This document shows, one piece after another, positions 53,419 to 62,051 of a DNA stretch of 62,051 bases (its first letter is position 1; each line of letters opens with the position of its first letter). Under the pieces are notes generated by a model, which was not told the origin of the DNA, ran no database searches, and was given only the letters and a program-made list of their open reading frames with translations. A program made the position numbers and the translations under genes. Source of the DNA: an uncultured Saprospiraceae bacterium (lineage in GTDB: Bacteria; Bacteroidota; Bacteroidia; Chitinophagales; Saprospiraceae); the NCBI GenBank assembly GCA_937967615.1, contig CALCMJ010000017.1, positions 1-62,051 of the forward strand, in the 5' to 3' direction.

Positions 53419-54108
53419 ATGGTAAAAAGAAATAAACTCCTAAAATTTGGGGAATTAAGCACTTATAGCAATGTTTTTCAAAACTTTGATTATGAGAATC
53501 CGTCCTTAACGGGACAAAATGGGAAATTGATGGATTTGAAGGGGAATTGGGCGAATAAGCATTTTAAGAATAGTAATCCTGTTGTACTGGAATTAGCCTG
53601 TGGCAGAGGAGAATATTGTCTTGCCCTAGGAGAAAAATACCCTGAGAAGAACTTTATTGGCCTAGATGTGAAAGGTGCACGCATTTGGAAGGGGGCAAGA
53701 ATGGCTCTTCAGAACAAGCTGGAAAACGTCGTCTTTTTGAGAACAAGAATTGAACAGCTAGAGCTCTTTTTTGGGGCGGGAGAAGTTTCAGAAATTTGGA
53801 TAACTTTTCCAGATCCCTTTTTGAAAAACTCAAAAGCGAATCGCAGGCTAACAGCTAAGCCATTTTTAGACAGGTATAAAAAAGTGTTACAAAAAAATGC
53901 TTTGTGTCATTTGAAGACGGATAATACATTACTCTACAATTTTAGTTTAGACGTTTTTAAAGAAGAGAACGTAAAGGTGAATTATTGCAATGATGATATC
54001 TACAGCTCTCCCCTATTCTTAGAGGAATTAGAATTCAAAACATACTACGAGAAAATGCATCTGGAGAAAAACTTAAAAATAAAATACATTCAGTTTGAGT
54101 TAAGCTAA
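53419..54108 (+). CDS. trmB: tRNA (guanine-N7-)-methyltransferase
   Basis: 229 residues, SAM-dependent methylation of G46 in the variable loop of tRNAs. SAM motif E-L-A-C-G-R-G-E-Y, then G-L-D-V-K-G-A-R and the family motif F-P-D-P-F-L-K-N-S-K. Length normal, ATG start. Its stop overlaps the convergent aminotransferase stop by 4 bp. Confidence 0.95.
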   Translation: MVKRNKLLKFGELSTYSNVFQNFDYENPSLTGQNGKLMDLKGNWANKHFKNSNPVVLELACGRGEYCLALGEKYPEKNFIGLDVKGARIWKGARMALQNKLENVVFLRTRIEQLELFFGAGEVSEIWITFPDPFLKNSKANRRLTAKPFLDRYKKVLQKNALCHLKTDNTLLYNFSLDVFKEENVKVNYCNDDIYSSPLFLEELEFKTYYEKMHLEKNLKIKYIQFELS

Positions 54109-55307
54109 TGGGCATATTGTTTTTGTGCAAAGTCCATTGCCTTCATTAAAATACCACAGGCACGTTTAATCTCATTTTTAGAAATTATAAGAGGAGGAGC
54201 AAGCCTGAAACTTTTTCTATTAAACAAGAAGTAATCTATAAGAGCTCCCTGTTCAATGGTATGATTTACGACATGCTTCAGATATTTTTTCCTGCTTAGT
54301 TCTACAGCCATCATGAGCCCTGAACTGCGTATTTCTGAAATAAGTTCGTGTTGTAAGTTGTCATGTATGAATAGTTCTTTTTCAAGAACCTCATCTATAA
54401 TGTTTTCTTCTAGCAATACAGACAGATTAGCATGTGCAGCACTTGCGCATACAGGATGGCCACCAAAAGTAGTGATATGTCCAAGTGCAGGGTTTTTAGT
54501 GATACAGCTCATAATTTCTTTTGAGCTTACACAAGCCCCAATAGGCATTCCTCCTCCCATTGATTTTCCAATTAAAAGAATGTCAGGAACAACACCATAT
54601 TTTTGATGAGCAAATAATTTTCCTGTTCGCCCAAACCCAGTTTGAATTTCATCTAGAACAAAAAGAACAGAATGTTCTGAACACTTTTTACGCACAGCTT
54701 TTAAGTAGTCATCGTTGGGCGGTTTGACACCAGCTTCTGCTTGAACAGGTTCCATAATTACTGCGGCAGTATGTGCATCTATTTTGTTGAGATCATCAAA
54801 AGAGTTAAAATCTAAATGTTCAACACCAGGCATACTTGGTTGAAAATGCATTGTAAAATCTATATCACTTCTTAAACTTTCAGCAGCAAGTGTGCTTCCA
54901 TGGTAAGCATTTCTGCAAGAAAATATTTTCGTTCTTCCAGAATGTCGCCTTGCTAGTTTGATTGCTAATTCAACAGTTTCTGTTCCTGTCATGACAAAAT
55001 AAACACTCTGAAATGTGGGGTCTAATTTTGACAAAAGGAGTTGGGCAAATTCTATCTGTGGAGATTGCAAATGTTCTCCATAGACCATAGTGTGCATATA
55101 TTTTCCAAGCTGAGTTTGTATTGCCTCTATAACTTTGGGATGTCTATGGCCTAGGGAACTTACAGATATACCAGAATTCAGATCCAAAAATTGTTTACCG
55201 TCAGTACTGTGAATATATACCCCTTCTGCATGCGCTACATCCAATGCCAAAGGCAGAGGACTTGTCTGACCCACACTTGCTAAAAATAAATCTCTTTTAG
55301 ATATCAT
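54105..55307 (-). CDS. Class III aminotransferase (ornithine/acetylornithine-type)
   Basis: A 400-residue PLP enzyme of fold I. Seen are the start motif G-K-Q-F-L-D-L-N-S-G-I-S-V, T-G-T-E-T-V-E-L-A-I-K, E-P-V-Q-A-E-A-G-V, D-E-I-Q-T-G-F-G-R-T-G, and the PLP lysine in L-I-G-K-S-M-G-G-G-M-P-I-G. It is close to ArgD/OAT, but the substrate is uncertain, because no arginine or lysine genes adjoin it. ATG start. Confidence 0.88.
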   Translation of the reverse strand: MISKRDLFLASVGQTSPLPLALDVAHAEGVYIHSTDGKQFLDLNSGISVSSLGHRHPKVIEAIQTQLGKYMHTMVYGEHLQSPQIEFAQLLLSKLDPTFQSVYFVMTGTETVELAIKLARRHSGRTKIFSCRNAYHGSTLAAESLRSDIDFTMHFQPSMPGVEHLDFNSFDDLNKIDAHTAAVIMEPVQAEAGVKPPNDDYLKAVRKKCSEHSVLFVLDEIQTGFGRTGKLFAHQKYGVVPDILLIGKSMGGGMPIGACVSSKEIMSCITKNPALGHITTFGGHPVCASAAHANLSVLLEENIIDEVLEKELFIHDNLQHELISEIRSSGLMMAVELSRKKYLKHVVNHTIEQGALIDYFLFNRKSFRLAPPLIISKNEIKRACGILMKAMDFAQKQYAH

Positions 55308-55491
55308 CTATATTTTCATTATTCAAGTCCTGTATAAATAGATATATGGACAACTTAAGCACCAAAACAGCCTATAATAAGCTGATTGTAAGTTAAAAAA
55401 ACCTTAAGAAACTCAAATGAAGAGTTTTTAGAACTAATTTTGTGGACAATTCCTTTACAGTATATAGCGTTTCCTCTTTAGATTCCACAAT

Positions 55492-56664
55492 ATGAAAACA
55501 ATACAACTCTTATTTATACTTTCCATTGCGACGACAGGTCTCTTTTCTCAAGGAATTGAGTTTGTGCAAGACGAATGGGAAATTGCTTTAGAAAAGGCAA
55601 AAACTGAAGGCAAGATCATGTTTGTAGATTCCTATACAACCTGGTGTGGTCCGTGTAAAAAATTGTCAAAGCAAGTATTCCCAGACGAAAAGGTAGGAGA
55701 ATTCTTCAATGCCAATTTTGTAAGCATTAAGCTAGATATGGAAAAGAAGGAAGGCAGAAGATTTGGATCCAAATATCCAGTCAGTGCCTATCCAACTATG
55801 TTTTTTATAAACGGCGACGGGAAAGTGGTGCACAAGATTAAAGGATTCAGAGCGGCAAAAGACCTTCTTAAAGAAGCAGAGAAAGCCTTATCTAAGTATG
55901 ACAGATCTGAAGAATTTGTAGAAGACTATGAAAGTGGAAAACGTGATTTTGATTTTATGTTGAATTATGTTACAGAATTAAATAAGTCTAAAAAGGAAAG
56001 TCTTAAAATTGCGAATGATTATTTAAGATCAAAACCTGACATAACAAAGGAACAAGAAGTTCAGTTTTTATTTGCAGCAGCAAATGAAATAGATTCAGGA
56101 ATATTTGATCAACTCCAAGAGAACAAAGATCTAATTGTAGACATGAAGGGATTGGAAGTCTATGAAGATAAAGTATTAGAGGCTGGAACGAACACAGTAT
56201 ACAAGGCAATAGAATATGACTACTATGATCTAGTATCAGAAGCGATAGAGAAAGTAGGCCAGAATGTATCTAAGGACAAGGCCAATGCATTCAAGTATAA
56301 AAGTAATGCGAGCTATTGTAGAGATTCAGGAAATTTTGAGAATTACTTGGATGCCATGAAGGAGTATGGTAAAAAAATATGTAAAAAGGACATTAAGGAA
56401 TCTAAGTGGGCTATTAATAGTCTATTGAGCAGTTTTAAAGCAGAGAAGGAAAACAAAAAGCTCGCAGAAGATCTTGCAAAGAACTTATTGAAATTAGAAA
56501 AGAATTTTGATAACACAGTATTGTACACAAAAATCTTGATTCAAAACGGGAAGAAAGAAGATGCAATAAAACATCTTGAAAAAGACATGAAAGACATGAA
56601 GAAAAAAGGCGAAGAGGTAGGACCGTATGAGCAAATTTTAAAAAGAATCACACAAACGCGGTAA
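55492..56664 (+). CDS. Secreted thioredoxin-fold protein with CGPC and helical tail
   Basis: 390 residues: signal peptide (about 1-20), thioredoxin-like domain (about 25-135) with C52-G-P-C55 and the cis-proline region V-S-A-Y-P-T-M-F-F, then a long acidic helical region (about 140-390) without clear repeats. Probably a periplasmic thiol oxidoreductase. Followed at 6 bp by a paralogue with C-K-P-C. An imperfect TAATTTTG box lies at 55435-55442. ATG start. Confidence 0.85.
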   Translation: MKTIQLLFILSIATTGLFSQGIEFVQDEWEIALEKAKTEGKIMFVDSYTTWCGPCKKLSKQVFPDEKVGEFFNANFVSIKLDMEKKEGRRFGSKYPVSAYPTMFFINGDGKVVHKIKGFRAAKDLLKEAEKALSKYDRSEEFVEDYESGKRDFDFMLNYVTELNKSKKESLKIANDYLRSKPDITKEQEVQFLFAAANEIDSGIFDQLQENKDLIVDMKGLEVYEDKVLEAGTNTVYKAIEYDYYDLVSEAIEKVGQNVSKDKANAFKYKSNASYCRDSGNFENYLDAMKEYGKKICKKDIKESKWAINSLLSSFKAEKENKKLAEDLAKNLLKLEKNFDNTVLYTKILIQNGKKEDAIKHLEKDMKDMKKKGEEVGPYEQILKRITQTR

Positions 56665-56670
56665 ATTTAA

Positions 56671-57987
56671 ATGCAACTTCGAAGCCTCATTATAGTTTTA
56701 TTGTCCTTTCACTTTTGCTTTGTTTCCGCACAGAGCAGTATAAGTTTTTATTCTAATACTGAATTGGCTAATTTATTACAAATAGCCCAAGAGCAGGATA
56801 AAAACATTTTTGTAGACACCTATGCCAAATGGTGCAAGCCATGTAAAAAACAAGATTTAACTTTCATGGATGATCAAGTTGCTGCATATTTCAACAGCAA
56901 TTTTATCAATGTGAAATATGACATGGATACTGAAATAGGAAAGGCTATAGATTTGAAATACGAAGTGGTCTTTTTGCCCACAGTGTTAATTCTAGATAAG
57001 TATGGCAATGTCAGGATAAAGATGGACAATGGTGTTTTAAGTCCTAAGGAGTTATTAAATATTGCGAAAGCGATTACAGAACCTTACACGCCTGCCCCTA
57101 CCACCACACCTGCGCCAGTTGCAGCGGTACCAGCACCAATCCTTAAGGAAGAAGTTATTGCAACGGCGCCTGCGCAGAAGAGGGCAAACCCTATAATAAA
57201 GCCCACTGAGCCAGTTAACAATACTTCAGAAGAAGCTGGGGAAAAAATTCTTTTTGTTTTAGATGGCGAAATGGAATTACCTCCAGAGATTTTGTTACAA
57301 GAAGCATATTTCAGAATGCAGCTTATGGATGGAACACATAGAGAAGCAGCTAGAAAATATTTAGAAACTCAGCAAGAATTGTTAACGGAAGTAAACATTA
57401 AGTTTATCCACGATTTTGTTTATACGACTAGATCAGAAGAGTATAATTTTCTTGTAGAAAACATCGACAAGTTTAATGCACATTTAGGTGAAGAAAAAGT
57501 GCGTAACACGCTAGAACATTTAATCTATAATACTTTGTATAATGGCTATCCTAGACCTACTCTTGAAAAAGCAATAGAACTTTTTGGACATATAGATCCG
57601 CATAACAATGTTGTAAATGCACACAAGTATTTTCTTACTAGACTGCATGACGAAGAGAACAAGAGTAAGTATTTAGAGTTTGCAGAACGCTATCTCATAA
57701 AACGGAACAAAGAAGACCATGTTGAAATGCGAAGACTATCAGAAACATACATATTAGAAACGCCAGATAAAAAGCAAATCAAAGAAAGTGAAAAGTGGAT
57801 AGACAAGGCAATCAAGTTAAATGGTAACGATCCTCTTTATTTTGAACAACGAGCAAAAATAAAACTCCTGAAAGAAGATAAAAAAGAAGCCATCAAGGCG
57901 ATTGAAAAAGCAATTACACTAGCTACGAATCAGGAGAAAGATATTCCTCGCCTCCAAGAGTTTTTAGACAAACTCAAGACACAGTAA
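56671..57987 (+). CDS. Secreted thioredoxin-fold protein with CKPC, Pro/Ala/Thr linker and helical tail
   Basis: 438 residues: signal peptide (about 1-20), thioredoxin-like domain (about 30-135, C55-K-P-C58), a Pro/Ala/Thr-rich flexible linker (about 140-180), and a helical tail ending in two TPR-like units (about 360-435). Paralogue of the preceding gene, from which it is separated by 6 bp; both share the F-V-D-T/S-Y-x-x-W-C start. The two may act on different cysteine partners. Confidence 0.83.
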   Translation: MQLRSLIIVLLSFHFCFVSAQSSISFYSNTELANLLQIAQEQDKNIFVDTYAKWCKPCKKQDLTFMDDQVAAYFNSNFINVKYDMDTEIGKAIDLKYEVVFLPTVLILDKYGNVRIKMDNGVLSPKELLNIAKAITEPYTPAPTTTPAPVAAVPAPILKEEVIATAPAQKRANPIIKPTEPVNNTSEEAGEKILFVLDGEMELPPEILLQEAYFRMQLMDGTHREAARKYLETQQELLTEVNIKFIHDFVYTTRSEEYNFLVENIDKFNAHLGEEKVRNTLEHLIYNTLYNGYPRPTLEKAIELFGHIDPHNNVVNAHKYFLTRLHDEENKSKYLEFAERYLIKRNKEDHVEMRRLSETYILETPDKKQIKESEKWIDKAIKLNGNDPLYFEQRAKIKLLKEDKKEAIKAIEKAITLATNQEKDIPRLQEFLDKLKTQ

Positions 57988-57993
57988 CATAAA

Positions 57994-58761
57994 TTACATT
58001 TTTAAATCTACCCAAACAGGACAGTGGTCAGAGTGCATAGCATCTTGATAATGACCAGATTTTTTTACAAGCGGAGCAAGTTTATCAGAAACAGAAATGT
58101 AATCAATTCTCCAGCCTTTGTTTCTTGGTCTAGCACCTGTTCTATAACTCCACCAACTAAACTCTTGTTTCTTAGGATACTTTAAACGAAAGGCGTCATG
58201 GAATCCTGTAGTGAACCAATTATCCATCCAAGCACGTTCTCCTGGACGGAATCCAGAGGGTTTATCTTTTCTTGTAGGATTGTGTATATCTAAATCTCCA
58301 TGTACAATATTGTAATCACCAAGAACAACAAGATTTTTACGTTTCTTCTTAAGAGCCATCATTTCAGGATAAAGATCTTTTAGGAAATCCAATTTGACTT
58401 GATGTCGTTCTTCACCACTAGAACCAGAAGGAAAATAAATATTAACAACTGTGAGGTCCTTAAAGTCTGTTCTCAAGACTCTCCCCTCATTATCGTATGT
58501 ATCTATCCCTATACCATTTACTACTTTACTTGCCTTCGTCTTAGAGAATGTAGCCACTCCACTATATCCCTTTTTTACTGCTTGTTCCCAATAGACATGA
58601 TACCCAATTTCTTCAAAGAGGGCAATAGGAATCTGGTCCAAGTGAGCCTTGGTTTCTTGAACACAGAAAATATCAATTTTCTTGTTTTCTTTTAGCCATT
58701 CTATCAAGCCTTTCTTGATGGCAGCCCTTAAGCCATTTACATTGTAAGAGACTATTTGCAT
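57994..58761 (-). CDS. xth: Exodeoxyribonuclease III
   Basis: 255 residues of the endonuclease/exonuclease/phosphatase fold, cutting apurinic sites and trimming 3' ends in base excision repair. Seen are S-Y-N-V-N-G-L-R-A-A-I, F-C-V-Q-E-T-K-A, G-D-Y-N-I-V-H-G-D and the last S-D-H-C-P-V-W. Length typical of the ExoA/XthA branch. ATG start; the gene at 58767 lies 5 bp upstream on the same strand, and the thioredoxin gene end is 7 bp away. Confidence 0.94.
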   Translation of the reverse strand: MQIVSYNVNGLRAAIKKGLIEWLKENKKIDIFCVQETKAHLDQIPIALFEEIGYHVYWEQAVKKGYSGVATFSKTKASKVVNGIGIDTYDNEGRVLRTDFKDLTVVNIYFPSGSSGEERHQVKLDFLKDLYPEMMALKKKRKNLVVLGDYNIVHGDLDIHNPTRKDKPSGFRPGERAWMDNWFTTGFHDAFRLKYPKKQEFSWWSYRTGARPRNKGWRIDYISVSDKLAPLVKKSGHYQDAMHSDHCPVWVDLKM

Positions 58762-58766
58762 CTTGC

Positions 58767-59507
58767 CTATTTGTATTTAAATGTGTCTTCAAGCCAACCA
58801 AGTTCTGACATATTATGTGCAGCCTTAATGTTTTTCATTTCCATCTCTATAAGGGCATTGCTGTGGAATGTGGAGATGAGTGTTCCTCCAGGTAGCTCTA
58901 CATATTTTTCCCAGCTGGTCTCAAATCCTTTTTTAGGGATTATACTTGTCCACATTTTCCAAGCTGTTGGTTTTTTTGTTTCATCTAACTCCCATAAATA
59001 GACATCTCCAGGAGTCACTCCTCCAGCATGATAACTCACCTTAAGTTTTGTTTTTCCGTTTTCTTCTACAATGCTGCGTGTTGTTCCTGGGTCAAAAACT
59101 TTGAAAGGCGCAATAAGCCAGAAGGAATCATTACACCAATATTTCCAGGCAGTGTTTATCAATGCGTTTCTTTGAATGGTATCTAAAACAGGTGCTTGAT
59201 TCTGGAAGGCTCTCCCTACTTTGGAATCTAAATGCATGATCACTCTGTTGTCATCCCATTGGATTTCTGCAACATTATTTTTTTTGTCCCAACGATAGTG
59301 ATGCTTACCTCTAAAAAAGGTCCATTGCAAATAATTAAGCTTATCAAAGCTGTCTTTATTCAATGCATTTTGCATATCCATTGCCAGTTTATCTGCTTGT
59401 GAACCAGTTGAACCCACGGGTTCCTTTTCATTTGTGATCTGTAAGAATAAAAATGCAATTACGATCAAAACGAAGATAAGTGCCAAAAGCCATTTCAAAT
59501 ACTTCAT
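58767..59507 (-). CDS. Conserved membrane-anchored protein of unknown function
   Basis: 246 residues. One N-terminal helix (about 4-24) anchors a periplasmic domain rich in Trp and Lys, with repeated beta strands (H-Y-R-W-D-K-K-N-N-V-A-E-I-Q-W and T-K-L-K-V-S-Y-H-A-G-G-V). It somewhat resembles the outer-membrane lipoprotein-sorting fold, but I do not recognise the family. 5 bp upstream of xth; together they form a short operon. ATG start. Confidence 0.65.
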   Translation of the reverse strand: MKYLKWLLALIFVLIVIAFLFLQITNEKEPVGSTGSQADKLAMDMQNALNKDSFDKLNYLQWTFFRGKHHYRWDKKNNVAEIQWDDNRVIMHLDSKVGRAFQNQAPVLDTIQRNALINTAWKYWCNDSFWLIAPFKVFDPGTTRSIVEENGKTKLKVSYHAGGVTPGDVYLWELDETKKPTAWKMWTSIIPKKGFETSWEKYVELPGGTLISTFHSNALIEMEMKNIKAAHNMSELGWLEDTFKYK

Positions 59508-59823
59508 GGCGGTAAATTAGGAAATTATAAGCTGAGAGCTTAAATACAAGACCTTTGATTTTTTAAAAACCGAAGATGAGTTAGCAGCCATAAAACAGGA
59601 CCATCTTTAAGAAAGAATTATATGGCAAACAAATAAAGAAAACCTGCAGTACTTACTGCGTCTAAATCTGATAGTTTACATTTTCTTAGTTTGAGCGGAG
59701 AGTCTCGCGATAGGGATAGGAAGGGAGCCGTAGGCTGTCTCGCAGAGACGGAACCCCTGGAATAGCCCGGGCCTTATTCAAGAAGCCAGCGGCTTATAGA
59801 ATAAGGTATCGCACAAATTATTT
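59508..59823. other. Gene-free stretch holding structured element copy B
   Basis: 316 bp between the gene at 58767 and the stop of the flippase-like gene. The middle is the GC-rich element at 59707-59812; the rest shows no gene. Confidence 0.6.
59707..59812 (-). repeat. Structured ~106-bp element, copy B (inverted relative to copy A)
   Basis: Read on the minus strand: outer stem GCGATA (59812-59807) / TATCGC (59712-59707); hairpin CCTTATTC/GAATAAGG (59806-59799/59779-59772) with an inner AAGCC-GCT-GGCTT; core CCCGGGCTATTCC (59771-59759); arm closed by AGGG/CCCT with inner GTCTC-TGC-GAGAC and AGCC-TAC-GGCT hairpins; then TTCCTATCCC (59722-59713). Same plan as copy A (32157-32272). It lies 12 bp after the stop of the gene at 59824. 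Confidence 0.7.
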
Positions 59824-60861
59824 TTATGCACTCTCTAACTTCTCTATTCTTCGACGATTCATGATCTTACGGATCCAGTTTGGAATAATTATAACACCTA
59901 TGATGAGATAAGGATAGTAAGTAATGATGCGCCATAATAAGGCAACAAGGAAAGCGATTCCCTTAGGGATATAATCTGTGAAGAATCCGCCAAAAAGATA
60001 TTCCATAACGCCAGCACCACCAGGAGTAGGACTAAATTGTGTGATGGAATGCATTATCTCTGCCCTACCATAAAGAAGGTATTGTGTAAAACTGTCTAAA
60101 GGCGTTTCTGGAATTAATGCAATGATCAAACAGTTAATTGCAAGAAAACGTGTTATCCATGCACCTGTTGTAGCAAAGAAACTTTTGAGGTGAAATCCCA
60201 TCCCTTGCTCACTCACTTCTTTAGCTGTTTGCATGACATCACTTCCTATGCGTACAAGATCGCGTTTCCAGCGTTTTAGAAATTTAAATTTTGAAAGCCA
60301 ATATAAAAACCCGCGAATTTTTTCTGGACTGAAGAACAAGCCGTAAAAAAACATGATGCCATAGGAGAAGATAAAAATGTAAATTATAAACAACGTAAGT
60401 GTATATCCTGAGAGATTAAACTCTGTCAAGCCAGGACGAATGACGTCAGGTCCTATGGTAAATGCCAACAAAGGAATTGTAATCAAAAAAAACAAGGTAT
60501 CCAGGACCATGGTATACAGAATCACTGAGACTGTTTTTGCAGCACCTATTTTTTCCTGAGCGAGTAAAAACAAAGCAACAGCAGAACCACCGATGCTACT
60601 AGGGGAAACGGCTGAAGAGAATTCCCAGATAAAAATAAGTTCTATGCACTTTGACCAACTAAAAGCAGATCCGGTGAGGATCTTTAAACGCCAAGCATAG
60701 AACAAATGTCTCAGTACATAAAGGAAGATAGACATGCCTATCCAGAAAATTGTTAGACGTGTCCAGGGAATCTCTCTGAACTGGTCCATATCTAGCTGTC
60801 TCCACATCATATATGCGACAACCAACAGTCCAATCAGTATGGGTGCAACAATTCTTGACAT
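59824..60861 (-). CDS. LPG-synthase-like (UPF0104) flippase-domain membrane protein
   Basis: 345 residues, about eight helices. The pattern fits the lysylphosphatidylglycerol synthase transmembrane region family (flippase-like), with S-P-S-S-I-G-G-S-A-V-A-L-F in one helix end and the late P-T-P-G-G-A-G-V-M-E-Y motif; the soluble aminoacyl-transferase part is absent. Role: likely lipid flipping or transfer. ATG start. Lone gene with element B at its 3' side. Confidence 0.87.
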   Translation of the reverse strand: MSRIVAPILIGLLVVAYMMWRQLDMDQFREIPWTRLTIFWIGMSIFLYVLRHLFYAWRLKILTGSAFSWSKCIELIFIWEFSSAVSPSSIGGSAVALFLLAQEKIGAAKTVSVILYTMVLDTLFFLITIPLLAFTIGPDVIRPGLTEFNLSGYTLTLFIIYIFIFSYGIMFFYGLFFSPEKIRGFLYWLSKFKFLKRWKRDLVRIGSDVMQTAKEVSEQGMGFHLKSFFATTGAWITRFLAINCLIIALIPETPLDSFTQYLLYGRAEIMHSITQFSPTPGGAGVMEYLFGGFFTDYIPKGIAFLVALLWRIITYYPYLIIGVIIIPNWIRKIMNRRRIEKLESA

Positions 60862-61012
60862 CTTAATAGAATCAAGAACTTTTTCAGAATCTGTATGCTC
60901 TATATTCTCTTTAATTTGTAGAGTTTATGCACGAAAATAGTAAAGTATTCGGTACGTACTTGTCTAAATGAAATGAGAAATGAAAATGCTGTCGTGTAGA
61001 CGTTAAAAAGGA

Positions 61013-61462
61013 TTAGTCAACAATGACCGCATCCGTTAACAGGAACATCAATCTATTAATATCCTCAGCGTTTAAGGTCAGCTTGCCTTTGAGCACTATG
61101 GGCTCTGCGGTGTACTCCACACCTTCAATCGCTTCAACCTCCATAACTGTTTCTGGACCTGCTCCTCCACAAAAGAAACACATGTTATATGGGAAGGCAG
61201 AGAGTATAAATTCATTGTGGGATTTGTATCCTTCTACAGGGATGATATAACCCTTAACGGTTACTTCTTTGTCTGCCATGTTCTTTATGGCATCGCTAAA
61301 GACAGGTTTGTCTATTTTAAAACCCATCAACTCATCATACTCCTTTTTGTAGGTAATCTTAGAAAGCGTTTTCCACAAACTAGGCGCTTTTTTTTCCTGT
61401 GCACTTCCTGCGACTACAAAGAAGCAAAGGAGAAGTATTTGTATTTGTCGAATTGCTTTCAT
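61013..61462 (-). CDS. Secreted CFFC-motif protein (second of tandem pair)
   Basis: 149 residues with signal peptide (about 1-21) and a single domain with the sequence K-G-Y-I-I-P-V-E-G and N-M-C-F-F-C-G-G-A-G-P-E (Cys 95 and 98), similar to the DUF3299 group. CxxC in a secreted small protein suggests metal or redox use. A one-base gap from the stop of its paralogue at 61464 indicates co-translation. ATG start. Confidence 0.68.
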   Translation of the reverse strand: MKAIRQIQILLLCFFVVAGSAQEKKAPSLWKTLSKITYKKEYDELMGFKIDKPVFSDAIKNMADKEVTVKGYIIPVEGYKSHNEFILSAFPYNMCFFCGGAGPETVMEVEAIEGVEYTAEPIVLKGKLTLNAEDINRLMFLLTDAVIVD

Positions 61463-61463
61463 A

Positions 61464-61910
61464 TTAATTTATTATTTCACCATCTTCCATTGTGTACAAA
61501 AGACCGCTAGATGTATCATTTTGAATTATGAGCCTTCCTTGAAGTATTATTTTTTCAGAAGTAAATGGAAGTTTTTTTCCTCCTTTCATGAAGACTTGAA
61601 TGGCAGACTCTGGTCCAGCTTTTCCACAAAAGAAACACATGTTTTGTGGAAATTTTGAAAACATAAAATGACTCTGCTCTACCTCCCCCGTTAGAGGAAT
61701 TATAAATCCCTTCAAGACTACAGTTTGTCCATTCAATTCATGCGTGGACTTACTTATTGTAGGAATCATAGTTTCTATACCAAATTCTGGATCATAAGAC
61801 TTGGTGATTTCTACCTGAGCCAGCAAATGCCAACTATCCTGAGCCTGCATCGTAAATACTACACAGCTAAGGACAAAGAAAAGGGATATGGATTTTATCA
61901 TACGACTCAT
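61464..61910 (-). CDS. Secreted CFFC-motif protein (first of tandem pair)
   Basis: 148 residues from the ATG at 61910 (61901 is also possible) with signal peptide and the same domain as its downstream neighbour: K-G-F-I-I-P-L-T-G and N-M-C-F-F-C-G-K-A-G-P-E (Cys 92 and 95). The two differ widely outside these motifs, so the duplication is old. Role unknown. Confidence 0.68.
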   Translation of the reverse strand: MSRMIKSISLFFVLSCVVFTMQAQDSWHLLAQVEITKSYDPEFGIETMIPTISKSTHELNGQTVVLKGFIIPLTGEVEQSHFMFSKFPQNMCFFCGKAGPESAIQVFMKGGKKLPFTSEKIILQGRLIIQNDTSSGLLYTMEDGEIIN

Positions 61911-62051
61911 ACTATAAAGGTATAACAATTGAATAGACATATCCATTCCATTTAGACTGTTAAGGCTTTTTTAATATATATGGAAAATGCTTATAAAGCT
62001 GCCCCTTCGCTCCTTCTCCCACAAGGTATTGAGCTCTTCTCCCATCCTCCC

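Noticed and set aside
1-62051. CRISPR array, insertion sequence or prophage
   Set aside because: No regularly spaced repeats, transposase, integrase or phage structural gene was seen in any frame.

Overview
The window looks like a chromosomal piece of a low-GC member of the Bacteroidota, probably an aquatic Saprospirales/Chitinophagales/Flavobacteriia-like organism; genus cannot be told. The signs are type IX secretion (T9SS) sorting domains of type A (window start and a relic near 42.3 kb) and type B (the 1987-residue protein), several promoters of the Bacteroidota form TTTG-N20-TAnnTTTG, a SusC-style TonB-dependent receptor with an N-terminal carboxypeptidase-like domain, and families largely confined to this phylum (DUF4175, DUF3667, choice-of-anchor L). 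No phage, transposase or CRISPR array is visible.

Layout. 1-5 kb: end of a T9SS-secreted protein, then the threonine operon thrA(fused aspartokinase/homoserine dehydrogenase)-thrB-thrC on the minus strand. 5-11 kb: a giant secreted adhesin-like protein with seven tandem repeats of about 103 residues. 11-17 kb: minus-strand operon DUF4175 giant coiled-coil membrane protein - RsbW-like ATPase - ybeY - DUF4153 membrane protein. 17-22 kb: rnhB head-to-head with an MMPL/RND-family exporter, a degenerate MtfA-like protein, two small secreted/membrane ORFs, and tRNA-Asn. 22-26 kb: O-antigen ligase, glycosyltransferase and AlkB-like dioxygenase in one operon, then a secreted Ntn-hydrolase-like protein with C-terminal membrane segments. 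26-32 kb: a complete tripartite efflux operon (adaptor, RND pump, TolC) behind a good promoter.

32-46 kb reads as an accessory stretch: class D beta-lactamase lipoprotein, small lipoproteins, four NTF2/SnoaL-fold proteins, AraC and YafY/WYL regulators, a phospholipase D lipoprotein, two ExbD proteins without ExbB, an esterase, DUF3667, and an S41 protease. The YafY gene and the next gene share a 19-bp upstream motif at the same distance from a -7 box, suggesting a local regulon. 46-62 kb returns to mostly core genes: rlmN, a sensor kinase overlapping a TonB receptor gene, pckA, an outer-membrane barrel, trmB, a class III aminotransferase, paired thioredoxin-fold secreted proteins, xth, a LPG-synthase-like flippase protein and a tandem pair of secreted CFFC-motif proteins.

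The most striking non-coding signal is a pair of ~110-bp elements (32157-32272 and, inverted, 59707-59812). They share a short core and the same nested hairpin plan, but their stems differ in sequence while keeping pairing, as expected of a structured RNA or a mobile structured repeat. Many genes here appear to start with TTG or GTG rather than ATG, often overlapping the gene before.
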